Source of the DNA: a virus
Virus record (IMG/VR): IMGVR_UViG_3300042879_006196
Coordinates: 124,001-188,000 of that record
DNA: 64,000 nt
Strand: one strand, 5' to 3'
The notes under the pieces were generated by a model, which worked only from the letters and a program-made list of their open reading frames with translations, did not search any database and was not told where the DNA came from. The translations under genes and the position numbers were made by a program. Shown piece after piece: positions 44,292 through 49,640 of the stretch. Numbering within the stretch: the first letter of the stretch is position 1; the number at the start of each line of letters is the position of its first letter.

Positions 44292-44966
44292 TCAAATTCT
44301 TTTATTACCGCAGCCGCCACAGAAGTTATCAGTAGTTAAGTATTTGCTTCCGCATGAACGACAAAATGAGTCTTTTGCTGAAGGGGGGGCGGTGATGAGG
44401 GGGTTTTTCCAAGGCATTGCTATAGGATGACTAGAAGATGGTTGTCCTGGCTCGAATATATTTTCTGTTACTATATTTTCTCTTTTTTTATAAGGATTTA
44501 TTTCAGGCTCAATTACTCTTTGGGGTAATCTATTTCCATTTTCATCAAATCTTAAAGCTAAATTAACCATTGCTGATCTGTAACCTAAATGTTGATTCAA
44601 ATTTTTAATCACTTCTTCTTCTGATAGATCATCAAGCATATCTGTGCTCCAATCTGGAACTTCATCTAAATCAACTGTGTCTTCAGCGTCACATTCTAAT
44701 GAAATATGTCCAATGAATTGATTTTCAGTTTCTTCAGTTTGTTCTGGCAATATCCCTAAAGAAATACCCAGCTTCTCTAGATTTTCGTTAAATAATGATG
44801 AAGAGTTAACTGAAACCCTACCAGGTCCTATTATATTACCTGTAATTTTAGCCTTAGGTTCAATTGAACTATCGCTTGTACCAGTGATGCCACTTGATCC
44901 TTTTTTATATTCGCCTATCTTATCTTTAGAAAAAGAGATTCTTGTTTCTTTTGTATTGTCATTCAT
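44292..44966 (-). CDS. unknown protein with C-terminal zinc ribbon
   Basis: The 224-residue product has a Gly/Ser-rich N-terminal part (SSGITGTSDSS, NIIGPGRVSV), an acidic middle (DTVDLDEVPDWSTDMLDDLSEEE) and a C-terminal zinc ribbon FCRSCG...FCGGCGNKR. It starts two bases after the preceding gene. Function unknown; a virion or neck-associated role is inferred from the operon. Confidence 0.75.
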   Translation of the reverse strand: MNDNTKETRISFSKDKIGEYKKGSSGITGTSDSSIEPKAKITGNIIGPGRVSVNSSSLFNENLEKLGISLGILPEQTEETENQFIGHISLECDAEDTVDLDEVPDWSTDMLDDLSEEEVIKNLNQHLGYRSAMVNLALRFDENGNRLPQRVIEPEINPYKKRENIVTENIFEPGQPSSSHPIAMPWKNPLITAPPSAKDSFCRSCGSKYLTTDNFCGGCGNKRI

Positions 44967-44967
44967 A

Positions 44968-45300
44968 TTAAGATTGTGTAAATTGATAGCCCTTCAGTTC
45001 TAATTCTTGATTTGAATCATCCATCTGCTTTAATGTCGGCAAAAGAGTGTTCATTATTTCTAACTCACCCCACTCTGGTGGAACTGCAACTGTAAAAGTG
45101 ACTTTATGAACTTTTTTTTCAGGTGTCTGAGTGGATGGTGTTGCAAAATTCTTAATGTTTGGGTTGAGGTTTAAATTTTGTTCAGTTCCAGTATTTACAG
45201 AAGTAGATAGCTCTTGTGCTATTTTTATCAATTCCTCAGATAACAAAGGCTCAGTATTTCTGATCAAAGATGCAGCTTTAAATAATTTTTCAAAGTTCAT
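44968..45300 (-). CDS. small protein, first gene of the neck/tail operon
   Basis: The 110-residue product begins LFKAASLIRNTEPLLSEELIKIAQELS, another copy of the N-terminal helix motif, and then has a beta-like stretch (VHKVTFTVAVPPEWGELEIM). A leaderless-type TAAAAT box lies six bases upstream of ATG. As the first gene of a ~15 kb operon it is a natural control point. No family is recognised. Confidence 0.72.
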   Translation of the reverse strand: MNFEKLFKAASLIRNTEPLLSEELIKIAQELSTSVNTGTEQNLNLNPNIKNFATPSTQTPEKKVHKVTFTVAVPPEWGELEIMNTLLPTLKQMDDSNQELELKGYQFTQS

Positions 45301-45306
45301 ATTACT

Positions 45307-45312
45307 ATTTTA
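45307..45312 (-). promoter_or_regulatory. leaderless-type -10 box for the neck/tail operon
   Basis: TTGTAAAAT, six bases, ATG at 45300. The 225-base region 45301-45526 upstream otherwise holds an AT-rich stretch with a long-range repeat AAGGTTTTTT / AAAAAACCTT, and the small frame at 45437. Confidence 0.55.
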
Positions 45313-45436
45313 CAAAAAACTTCCAAAAAACCTTAAAAAAAATGACCTTTACTGTGTAGGAAAAGTATATATAATTAATACTAATTAAAAACTAAATTAG
45401 AACTAAGGTTTTTTTTTAAATTTATGTATAATGTTA

Positions 45437-45514
45437 ATGAGAATGCCGTCAATTCAAGGAAAAGGGCGTAAATATTCTCACACAATCTGCAAGGGTTTTA
45501 AATTTATATTTTAG
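45437..45514 (+). CDS. possible 25-residue basic peptide
   Basis: TATAAT (45427-45432) is followed by an ATG at 45437 opening a 25-codon frame (MRMPSIQGKGRKYSH...KFIF). The peptide is basic and ends at a TAG just before the next gene. The 9-mer ACACAATCT lies within it. It could equally be a promoter-proximal leader without coding function. Confidence 0.35.
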   Translation: MRMPSIQGKGRKYSHTICKGFKFIF

Positions 45515-45526
45515 AAAAAAATTAGT

Positions 45527-45727
45527 ATGAAGAGTGCTTACAAGAAAATTAAAAATATAATTGACGATACTTGTCACATATCTTTGAATGAAGATCATGG
45601 AGATTGTGATGATAAAATATCAAAATTTTTAATTGAAGAAGCAAAACTTCAGTGTATTATTAAAGTTTTAATTGAACACAATTATATTGATTCAAATCAT
45701 AGAACTTTTCCTGAATACACATCATAA
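45527..45727 (+). CDS. small acidic protein
   Basis: The 66-residue product is acidic and helical (IIDDTCHISLNEDHGDCDDKISKFLIEEAK). It lies eight bases ahead of the secreted ribonuclease gene. I looked for barstar-like features because of that neighbour and found no convincing match. It may still act in the cell before the RNase is exported; this is speculation. Confidence 0.62.
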   Translation: MKSAYKKIKNIIDDTCHISLNEDHGDCDDKISKFLIEEAKLQCIIKVLIEHNYIDSNHRTFPEYTS

Positions 45728-45735
45728 GGAAAAAA

Positions 45736-46158
45736 ATGAATAAAAACATATCTACAAAAATTGTATCAGCTCTTTCGATCTTTGCTCTGGCAACCACTTC
45801 TTTTGCACAATCTACTTTCGGGAGACCTCACATTAATTCAGTGACTGGTAGAGTTAATGTTTTACCAAATGTAAGAGTTATTGATTTTGGAAGACTCATT
45901 TATCAAGGAAGAATGGACGTAAATTCTACTATTGATAGAATCAGATTGGGTAGAAAGCTAAATCATAAAAATGACGGATCATTTTTTTCAAATTTTCAAC
46001 GAAGACTTCCAGCAAGCCCAGACACACAATACTACAGAGAGTTTGTTCATCAAATGAATGGTTTTCCTTTTCCTGGACCACAAAGAGTGGTAATTGGCAA
46101 AAGAGGAGAAGTGTGGTATACAGGTGATCATTACAGTTCTTTTTTCAAAGTAAGATAA
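45736..46158 (+). CDS. secreted ribonuclease of the barnase/RNase Sa superfamily
   Basis: A signal peptide (MNKNISTKIVSALSIFALATTSFA, cleavage after AFA near residue 24) precedes a compact microbial-RNase domain: NDGSFFSNFQRRLP, YYREFVHQ, GPQRVVIGKRGEVWYTGDHYSSFFKVR. The catalytic Glu (Glu102), Arg (Arg117) and His (His132) of the family are present. In place of the usual N-R-E guanine-recognition triplet it has N-F-Q (residues 86-88), so base specificity may be changed. A GG AAAAAA-type ribosome site precedes ATG. No inhibitor gene is recognised beside it. Confidence 0.88.
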   Translation: MNKNISTKIVSALSIFALATTSFAQSTFGRPHINSVTGRVNVLPNVRVIDFGRLIYQGRMDVNSTIDRIRLGRKLNHKNDGSFFSNFQRRLPASPDTQYYREFVHQMNGFPFPGPQRVVIGKRGEVWYTGDHYSSFFKVR

Positions 46159-46171
46159 GATTGTGTATAAT
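46158..46171 (+). promoter_or_regulatory. 9-mer AGATTGTGT overlapping a TATAAT box
   Basis: AGATTGTGT (46158-46166) runs into TATAAT (46166-46171), followed by six bases and the ATG at 46178. This is the one place where the 9-mer and the leaderless box fuse exactly. Confidence 0.55.
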
Positions 46172-46177
46172 TAATAC

Positions 46178-47197
46178 ATGAGTAAGATTGAATCCGACAA
46201 AGAAAAAAAACAATCTATAAAACCTATTGCTAAAAAAACTGATTTTAATGGTGATAAAATAACACATTCTGAAACCGAAAAAACCAGAGGTGTTGTTGTA
46301 TTTTTATCATCTGACTTAAGTGGTGCACCAGAAGTAATAGATGTTCACGACGGTACAGTAGATTTGGATGCTACCAACTCTCTAAAGAATGACACCGAAT
46401 CAGAAAACTTGGTATTACAAAGCTTATATTTTGATTCAATTTCGCCTGAAATCAATTGTAAACAACAAAAAATGTATCTAAAAGGCTCAGGTTTAAATTC
46501 AAAATTACCTGAGATTAAATGCAAAACAACACTCAGGGAGCGAATAGAAGATAAAAAAAACTCAATGCTGTCTAGAACTATTTTTTTGATAAATTTGTTC
46601 TTTTTGAAGAAAAAGTACACAAATTTCTTTACAAATATTTATTCAGAAATAATACCAGAAGATGTTTTCCAAGCAAAGGTTTTGAATTTGACTAAGTTCA
46701 ATCGCAATAGATTGATGAAAAAGTATGGTATCAGTGAAGATGAGCTCAATTTTATTGCTTTTGCAAGATTCTCGTACCCATTTATAACTAGAGGTGAAAA
46801 AGAATGGAGCAAAATCGAAAAAAATGCTGATGCGTTCATTGCAAGAAAATGGATAACAGAAGACATTAAAGGTAATTTCAAAATAAATGTTAGCAAAGTT
46901 TATACATTCAGGGAAAAAATTATTTTTCCTAATCAATTTAAAGACATTGTTATCAAAAAAGCTTTTAATTGGAAAATCTTAAATAAGATTCTGAGAAAAG
47001 TTGAAAGAAGTGCAAAAACTCAAGTGCACGTTTATACTATTTCTCAAATTAGCAAACTTCCTTTTACCCAATTTGGAAATAGTAATATTGCCACTCATCC
47101 TCCTATTAGTAAAAATGATGAACAAATAAGTAGTTTGATCAAGAAAAAACCAATTGAAGCAATGAGTAGCATTAATAAAAAAAATTTTTTAAAATAA
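46178..47197 (+). CDS. unknown 339-residue protein
   Basis: The product has a polar, disordered-looking N-terminal third (KKQSIKPIAKKTDFNGDKITHSE) and a more compact, basic helical part from about residue 120 (TLRERIEDKKNSMLSRTIFLINLFFLKKKY, NRNRLMKKYGISEDELNFIAFARF). Lys-rich throughout. No family is recognised. It precedes the first leader/tRNA module and has its own leaderless-type promoter. Confidence 0.7.
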   Translation: MSKIESDKEKKQSIKPIAKKTDFNGDKITHSETEKTRGVVVFLSSDLSGAPEVIDVHDGTVDLDATNSLKNDTESENLVLQSLYFDSISPEINCKQQKMYLKGSGLNSKLPEIKCKTTLRERIEDKKNSMLSRTIFLINLFFLKKKYTNFFTNIYSEIIPEDVFQAKVLNLTKFNRNRLMKKYGISEDELNFIAFARFSYPFITRGEKEWSKIEKNADAFIARKWITEDIKGNFKINVSKVYTFREKIIFPNQFKDIVIKKAFNWKILNKILRKVERSAKTQVHVYTISQISKLPFTQFGNSNIATHPPISKNDEQISSLIKKKPIEAMSSINKKNFLK

Positions 47198-47264
47198 AAT
47201 AAAATAAGAAACTTTTTTAAAGGAAAAACCGTCTAAGATTGTGTAATATAAAAAAGGAACTAAA

Positions 47265-47318
47265 ATGACAAATTCGCTACTCCATTCATATCCAGCCTAC
47301 GCACCCTCATCGGGGTAG
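47265..47318 (+). CDS. 17-residue leader frame (copy 1)
   Basis: ATG at 47265 behind AAGGAACTAAA; the peptide is MTNSLLHSYPAYAPSSG and its TAG lies inside the conserved 12-mer. Copy 2 uses a different reading frame through the same 12-mer, so the nucleotide sequence, not the peptide, seems to be conserved. Confidence 0.35.
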   Translation: MTNSLLHSYPAYAPSSG

Positions 47319-47347
47319 TGGCTCGTTGCGTATTTGACAAGCTACAG

Positions 47348-47381
47348 AACCCCGAAGGACTCAAATCTTTCGGGGTTTTTT
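47348..47381 (+). terminator. intrinsic terminator of leader module 1
   Basis: AACCCCGAA pairs with TTCGGGGTT, followed by a T-run. It lies 12 bases before the shared TTGACAATTTAATA sequence that precedes the first tRNA. Confidence 0.88.
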
Positions 47382-47392
47382 ATTTTTGAACA

Positions 47393-47406
47393 TTGACAAT
47401 TTAATA
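47393..47406 (+). other. shared pre-tRNA sequence TTGACAATTTAATA
   Basis: The 14-mer lies between the terminator of module 1 and tRNA-Pro. The second copy (48381-48394, one base different) sits at the same place before tRNA-Gly. It resembles a -35 TTGACA, but is too close to the tRNA for a normal promoter. Confidence 0.45.
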
Positions 47407-47410
47407 AAAT

Positions 47411-47489
47411 CTATGCGTTGAGGAGTTTGGCTTACCTCGCGTCCCTTGGGAGGACGAGTACGCAGGTTCAAATCCTGCCGCATAGACCA
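47411..47489 (+). tRNA. tRNA-Pro(UGG)
   Basis: Acceptor CTATGCG/CGCATAG, D-stem GAGG/CCTC, anticodon stem CGTCC/GGACG with loop CTTGGGA, T-arm GCAGG/CCTGC. Discriminator A and an encoded CCA. First gene of the first cluster. Confidence 0.93.
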
Positions 47490-47493
47490 ATTT

Positions 47494-47578
47494 GGGGGCA
47501 TCGCATAGTGGCAATTGCTGGAGACTGTAAATCTCCCCTCGCGAGAGTTCGTAGGTTCGAGTCCTTCTGCCCCCACCA
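47494..47578 (+). tRNA. tRNA-Tyr(GUA)
   Basis: Acceptor GGGGGCA/TGCCCCC, anticodon stem GGAGA/TCTCC with loop CTGTAAA, long variable arm as expected for bacterial tRNA-Tyr, CCA encoded. Confidence 0.93.
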
Positions 47579-47585
47579 AAATTTT

Positions 47586-47665
47586 GCCGAAGTGGTGGAA
47601 TGCATACACGCTAGTCTTAGAAACTAGTGCCTTAGGGCATGTGGGTTCAAATCCCACCTTCGGTA
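47586..47665 (+). tRNA. tRNA-Leu(UAG)
   Basis: Acceptor GCCGAAG/CTTCGGT, anticodon stem CTAGT/ACTAG with loop CTTAGAA, long variable arm. CCA is not encoded, unlike most neighbours. Confidence 0.93.
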
Positions 47666-47671
47666 TCAAAT

Positions 47672-47745
47672 AAGCAAGTAGCTCAATTGGTAGAGCCTTT
47701 TGGTTGTGACCCAGAAGCGTGTGAGTTCAAATCTCACCTTGCTGA
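47672..47745 (+). tRNA. tRNA-His(GUG), atypical
   Basis: Anticodon loop TTGTGAC. The acceptor AAGCAAG/CTTGCTG has an A1:G72 mismatch, the discriminator reads A instead of C, there is one extra base before the anticodon stem, and no CCA. So either processing adds the His-specific features or the gene is diverging. Confidence 0.8.
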
Positions 47746-47754
47746 CTCAGTTTA

Positions 47755-47831
47755 GGGGCTGAAGCTTATTAGGGAAAGCGTCTGATTTGCAATCAGAAGT
47801 CTTGCGGGTTCGAAACCCGTCAGCTCCACCA
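47755..47831 (+). tRNA. tRNA-Ala(UGC)
   Basis: Acceptor GGGGCTG/CAGCTCC with the G3:U70 alanine determinant, anticodon stem TCTGA/TCAGA with loop TTTGCAA, discriminator A, CCA encoded. Last tRNA of the first cluster. Confidence 0.92.
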
Positions 47832-47832
47832 A

Positions 47833-48240
47833 TTACAAATCATAAAATCTCTTTGGAGTGTAAATATATTTCATAGGCTGAACACCTACCTCGTCAGGTT
47901 GAGTTGTAGGTTCTTCAGCTAATTCGCCTAATACCGCTGGTGGCTCAGGAATAGGGGGATTAATTTGTGCTGGTTCGTTAACAACATTATTTTGTTTACG
48001 ATTATATTCTCTTGCCAATTCTTTACAAGTTTCGCAAGCTCTTTCATCAAATTGCCAGATTGTGTTTCCGCCAGGAAGTTGTTCAATGAAGCATCTACAC
48101 CCTTCATGCACAGGAGGTAAGATTTGTTGTTGTGAATATTTATACCACACAATCTGATTTTCAAGAAAAAAAACAAAAAAACCTAATTTTATAGAACAAA
48201 AAGGAGATTGTGTCGTATAATCATAATAAGGAATTAACAA
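47833..48240 (-). CDS. small protein with phage-head 'HxxCRC' motif, start uncertain
   Basis: A minus-strand frame between the tRNA clusters encodes up to 135 residues. The segment LPPVHEGCRCFIEQ resembles the C-terminal P-P-x-H-x-x-C-R-C of Mu gpF/SPP1 gp7-type head morphogenesis proteins, and ERACETCKEL adds a Cys pair. A Pro-rich tail follows. The TTG at 48240 is the only upstream start-like codon; the real start may be a GTG near 48150. It overlaps the start of leader module 2 on the other strand. Confidence 0.55.
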   Translation of the reverse strand: MLIPYYDYTTQSPFCSIKLGFFVFFLENQIVWYKYSQQQILPPVHEGCRCFIEQLPGGNTIWQFDERACETCKELAREYNRKQNNVVNEPAQINPPIPEPPAVLGELAEEPTTQPDEVGVQPMKYIYTPKRFYDL

Positions 48241-48308
48241 TGAAATTAAATTTGCAGGGCAGTATGGTGGGATGTTTTATTTGGTCAACCCAAGGGGGTA
48301 GTGGCTAG
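48240..48308 (+). CDS. 22-residue leader frame (copy 2)
   Basis: ATG at 48240 behind AAGGAATTAAC. The peptide ends TQGGSG, and its TAG overlaps the end of the conserved 12-mer. Translation is plausible from the ribosome site but unproven. Confidence 0.35.
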   Translation: MKLNLQGSMVGCFIWSTQGGSG

Positions 48309-48339
48309 AAACCTGCTGTTAGCAAAAATTTCAACCAAA

Positions 48340-48373
48340 ATCCCTGAAGGCAAAATCTTCAGGGATTTTTTTT
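48340..48373 (+). terminator. intrinsic terminator of leader module 2
   Basis: ATCCCTGAAG pairs with CTTCAGGGAT, followed by eight T residues; eight bases later comes the second pre-tRNA 14-mer. Confidence 0.9.
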
Positions 48374-48380
48374 ATGTTCT

Positions 48381-48394
48381 TTGACAATTAAATA
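48381..48394 (+). other. shared pre-tRNA sequence TTGACAATTAAATA
   Basis: Second copy of the 14-mer, ending four bases before tRNA-Gly. Confidence 0.45.
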
Positions 48395-48398
48395 GTGA

Positions 48399-48474
48399 GC
48401 GATATTGGTGTTAATGGTTAGCATCACTGCCTTCCAAGCAGAGGGTGCCAGTTCGAATCTGGCATATCGCTCCA
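48399..48474 (+). tRNA. tRNA-Gly(UCC)
   Basis: Acceptor GCGATAT/ATATCGC, anticodon loop CTTCCAA, discriminator T and CCA encoded. First gene of the second cluster. Confidence 0.93.
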
Positions 48475-48482
48475 GATTATGT

Positions 48483-48558
48483 GGCTTTCAGGTGTAACTG
48501 GTGTGCACGAAGTGCTGAAAACGCTTAGGACATAGTTCAATTCTATGGGGAGCCACCA
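48483..48558 (+). tRNA. tRNA-Phe(GAA)
   Basis: Acceptor GGCTTTC/GGGAGCC with two G:U pairs, anticodon stem AAGTG/CGCTT with loop CTGAAAA, discriminator A, CCA encoded. Confidence 0.9.
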
Positions 48559-48567
48559 CAATTTTGA

Positions 48568-48654
48568 GGAAGGTAATGCTGAATGGTTTTGGCGAATGTT
48601 TGCTAAACATTTCGGGCTGAAAGGTCTCTGGTTCAATTCCAGTGCCTTCCTCCA
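48568..48654 (+). tRNA. tRNA-Ser(GCU)
   Basis: Acceptor GGAAGGT/GCCTTCC, anticodon stem AATGT/ACATT with loop TTGCTAA, long variable arm, CCA encoded. Confidence 0.93.
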
Positions 48655-48659
48655 TACAA

Positions 48660-48747
48660 GGGGAATTCGCATAGTGGTCTAGTGCGGCTGTCTTGAAAAC
48701 AGTAGGGCTGAAAGGTTCCGTGGGTTCGAATCCTACATTCCCCTCCA
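48660..48747 (+). tRNA. tRNA-Ser(UGA)
   Basis: Acceptor GGGGAAT/ATTCCCC, anticodon stem GCTGT/ACAGT with loop CTTGAAA, long variable arm, CCA encoded. Confidence 0.93.
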
Positions 48748-48755
48748 AGTTTTGT

Positions 48756-48829
48756 GTTGTCTCTAGCTCAGTTGGTAGAGCATTCCATCGCGAGGAAAGG
48801 CGAAGGTTCAATTCCTTCGGGCAACACCA
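48756..48829 (+). tRNA. tRNA, anticodon read as CGC (Ala-type), identity uncertain
   Basis: Acceptor GTTGTCT/GGGCAAC, a normal D-arm and T-arm, and a CCA. The anticodon loop reads ATCGCGA on a four-pair stem TTCC/GGAA, giving CGC. There are three bases instead of two between acceptor and D-stem, and no G3:U70. Identity is therefore open. Confidence 0.7.
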
Positions 48830-48835
48830 TTTTAT

Positions 48836-48922
48836 TGAGGAATAGTGTAATTGGTAACACGCTAGGTTTTGGCCCTAGAGACAGAAATGCTCGTCCACGT
48901 TCGAATCGTGGTTCCTCAGCCA
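48836..48922 (+). tRNA. tRNA-Gln(UUG) with an unusually long variable arm
   Basis: Acceptor TGAGGAA/TTCCTCA, discriminator G, anticodon stem CTAGG/CCTAG with loop TTTTGGC. These are glutamine features, but the variable region is about 16 bases (AGAC...CGT), more like a class II tRNA. Confidence 0.82.
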
Positions 48923-48925
48923 AGC

Positions 48926-49000
48926 ATCCGAGTAGCTCAATGGTAGAGCCCAATCTTGATAAGGTTGAGGTTTTTGGTTCAAGCCCAAACTCGGATACCA
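48926..49000 (+). tRNA. tRNA-Ile(GAU)
   Basis: Acceptor ATCCGAG/CTCGGAT, anticodon stem CAATC/GGTTG with loop TTGATAA, CCA encoded. Confidence 0.92.
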
Positions 49001-49001
49001 C

Positions 49002-49076
49002 ATCCGCGTAGCTCAACGGTAGAGCAAAATCCTTACAAGATTGAGGTTTTTGGTTCGAATCCAAACGTGGATACCA
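49002..49076 (+). tRNA. tRNA-Val(UAC)
   Basis: Acceptor ATCCGCG/CGTGGAT, anticodon loop CTTACAA, T-arm TTTGG/CCAAA, CCA encoded. Very similar to the adjacent tRNA-Ile in the acceptor and T-arm, which suggests a tandem duplication. Confidence 0.92.
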
Positions 49077-49081
49077 ATTTC

Positions 49082-49155
49082 GGCAAATTAGCTCAATGGC
49101 AGAGCGGAGGTATCATAAGCCTTTGATAAAAGTTCGATTCTTTTATTTGCCCCCA
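49082..49155 (+). tRNA. tRNA-Met or tRNA-Ile2 (CAU)
   Basis: Acceptor GGCAAAT/ATTTGCC, anticodon loop ATCATAA. The discriminator appears to be C, which is odd for Met or Ile, and separating Met from lysidine-type Ile2 is not possible from the sequence alone. Confidence 0.82.
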
Positions 49156-49158
49156 TAA

Positions 49159-49232
49159 GCACGATTAGCTAAATGGTAAAGCAAGGGTCTGCAAAACCTT
49201 TATCGCTGGTTCGATTCCAGCATTGTGCTCCA
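49159..49232 (+). tRNA. tRNA-Cys(GCA)
   Basis: Acceptor GCACGAT/ATTGTGC, anticodon stem AGGGT/ACCTT with loop CTGCAAA, discriminator T as expected for Cys, CCA encoded. Confidence 0.92.
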
Positions 49233-49235
49233 TAC

Positions 49236-49310
49236 ACCGCTGAGAGTAGGTTGTTTCTAAAGAGTCTCCAAAACTTTTTTACCTGGGTTCAAATCCCAGC
49301 GGCGGTGCCA
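49236..49310 (+). tRNA. tRNA-Trp(CCA)
   Basis: Acceptor ACCGCTG/CGGCGGT, anticodon stem AGAGT/ACTTT with loop CTCCAAA, T-arm CTGGG/CCCAG, discriminator G as expected for Trp. The D-arm is weak. Confidence 0.85.
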
Positions 49311-49313
49311 ATC

Positions 49314-49622
49314 TCACGACACAATCTTAATAATATGCGGTTCTGTTTCTGAGATATTGAATATACCATCACCCAATTGATATTTTTTACCTAAATCATC
49401 AATGAAATCCTGAAATTGCGTTTCAGCATTTTCAATCACTTCTTGGTTTTGTGCAAATTCTGCCTGTAGGGATTGCATTTGCTTTTCAGTTTTTCTCATC
49501 ATATCAAATAAATCTGATCTTTTTCCTTTCAGATTAAGAATACCAGCTCTCATTTGGGTATAGTTGTTGAATTCTTCTTTGGAAAGTGCTTTTTCAGATT
49601 GTGTGTCGCTTTTGAACTTCAT
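49314..49622 (-). CDS. small coiled-coil protein
   Basis: The 102-residue product is helical with heptad character (DLFDMMRKTEKQMQSLQAEFAQNQEVIENAETQ core) and a short beta-like end. Two copies of the AGATTGTGT 9-mer lie in it, one encoding TQS and one IVS. No family is recognised. The ATG has a TAAAAT box six bases upstream. Confidence 0.68.
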   Translation of the reverse strand: MKFKSDTQSEKALSKEEFNNYTQMRAGILNLKGKRSDLFDMMRKTEKQMQSLQAEFAQNQEVIENAETQFQDFIDDLGKKYQLGDGIFNISETEPHIIKIVS

Positions 49623-49628
49623 AATATT

Positions 49629-49634
49629 ATTTTA
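49629..49634 (-). promoter_or_regulatory. leaderless-type -10 box
   Basis: TTGTAAAAT, six bases, then ATG at 49622. The box lies only a few bases from the end of the amidase gene. Confidence 0.5.
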
Positions 49635-49640
49635 CAAGAT

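Larger units (their letters stand above)
47236..47381 (+). ncRNA. duplicated leader-RNA module, copy 1
   Basis: Order of parts: AGATTGTGT (47236-47244) and TAATAT box; AAGGAA ribosome-type site; a 17-codon frame from 47265; stem TACGCA (47298) / TGCGTA (47327); the conserved 12-mer GGGGTAGTGGCT (47312-47323); intrinsic terminator. The segment GGGGTAG can alternatively pair with CTAC...CCCC (47342-47353), which would break the terminator, so an attenuator is possible. Copy 2 is at 48205. No known riboswitch or tmRNA signature is seen. Confidence 0.55.
48205..48373 (+). ncRNA. duplicated leader-RNA module, copy 2
   Basis: Same order as copy 1: AGATTGTGT (48205-48213), CGTATAAT box, AAGGAA, a 22-codon frame from 48240, the 12-mer GGGGTAGTGGCT (48295-48306), and an intrinsic terminator. 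A stem TTTGGT (48280-48285) / ACCAAA (48334-48339) encloses an ACCC..GGGT hairpin that is also possible in copy 1. Outside these parts the two copies differ, which points to a conserved RNA rather than a recent duplication. Confidence 0.55.

Noticed and set aside
45335-45420. Terminator from AAAAAACCTT / AAGGTTTTTT
   Set aside because: The loop is about 60 bases, the stem is AT-rich, and it lies in a divergent promoter region where no transcript needs to end.
45527-45727. Barstar-like inhibitor for the secreted RNase
   Set aside because: The protein is acidic and adjacent, but shows no barstar sequence features; kept as unknown.
47236-48373. T-box, preQ1 riboswitch or tmRNA
   Set aside because: No T-box AGGGUGG motif, no preQ1 core and no tmRNA Ala-tag or tRNA-like ends; called a new-looking leader module instead.
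47361-49064. Several open frames antisense to or overlapping the tRNA genes (with segments like GFEPT or PEGIEP)
   Set aside because: These are artefacts of reading tRNA genes, especially T-arms, in six frames; the same pseudo-proteins appear in many genomes.
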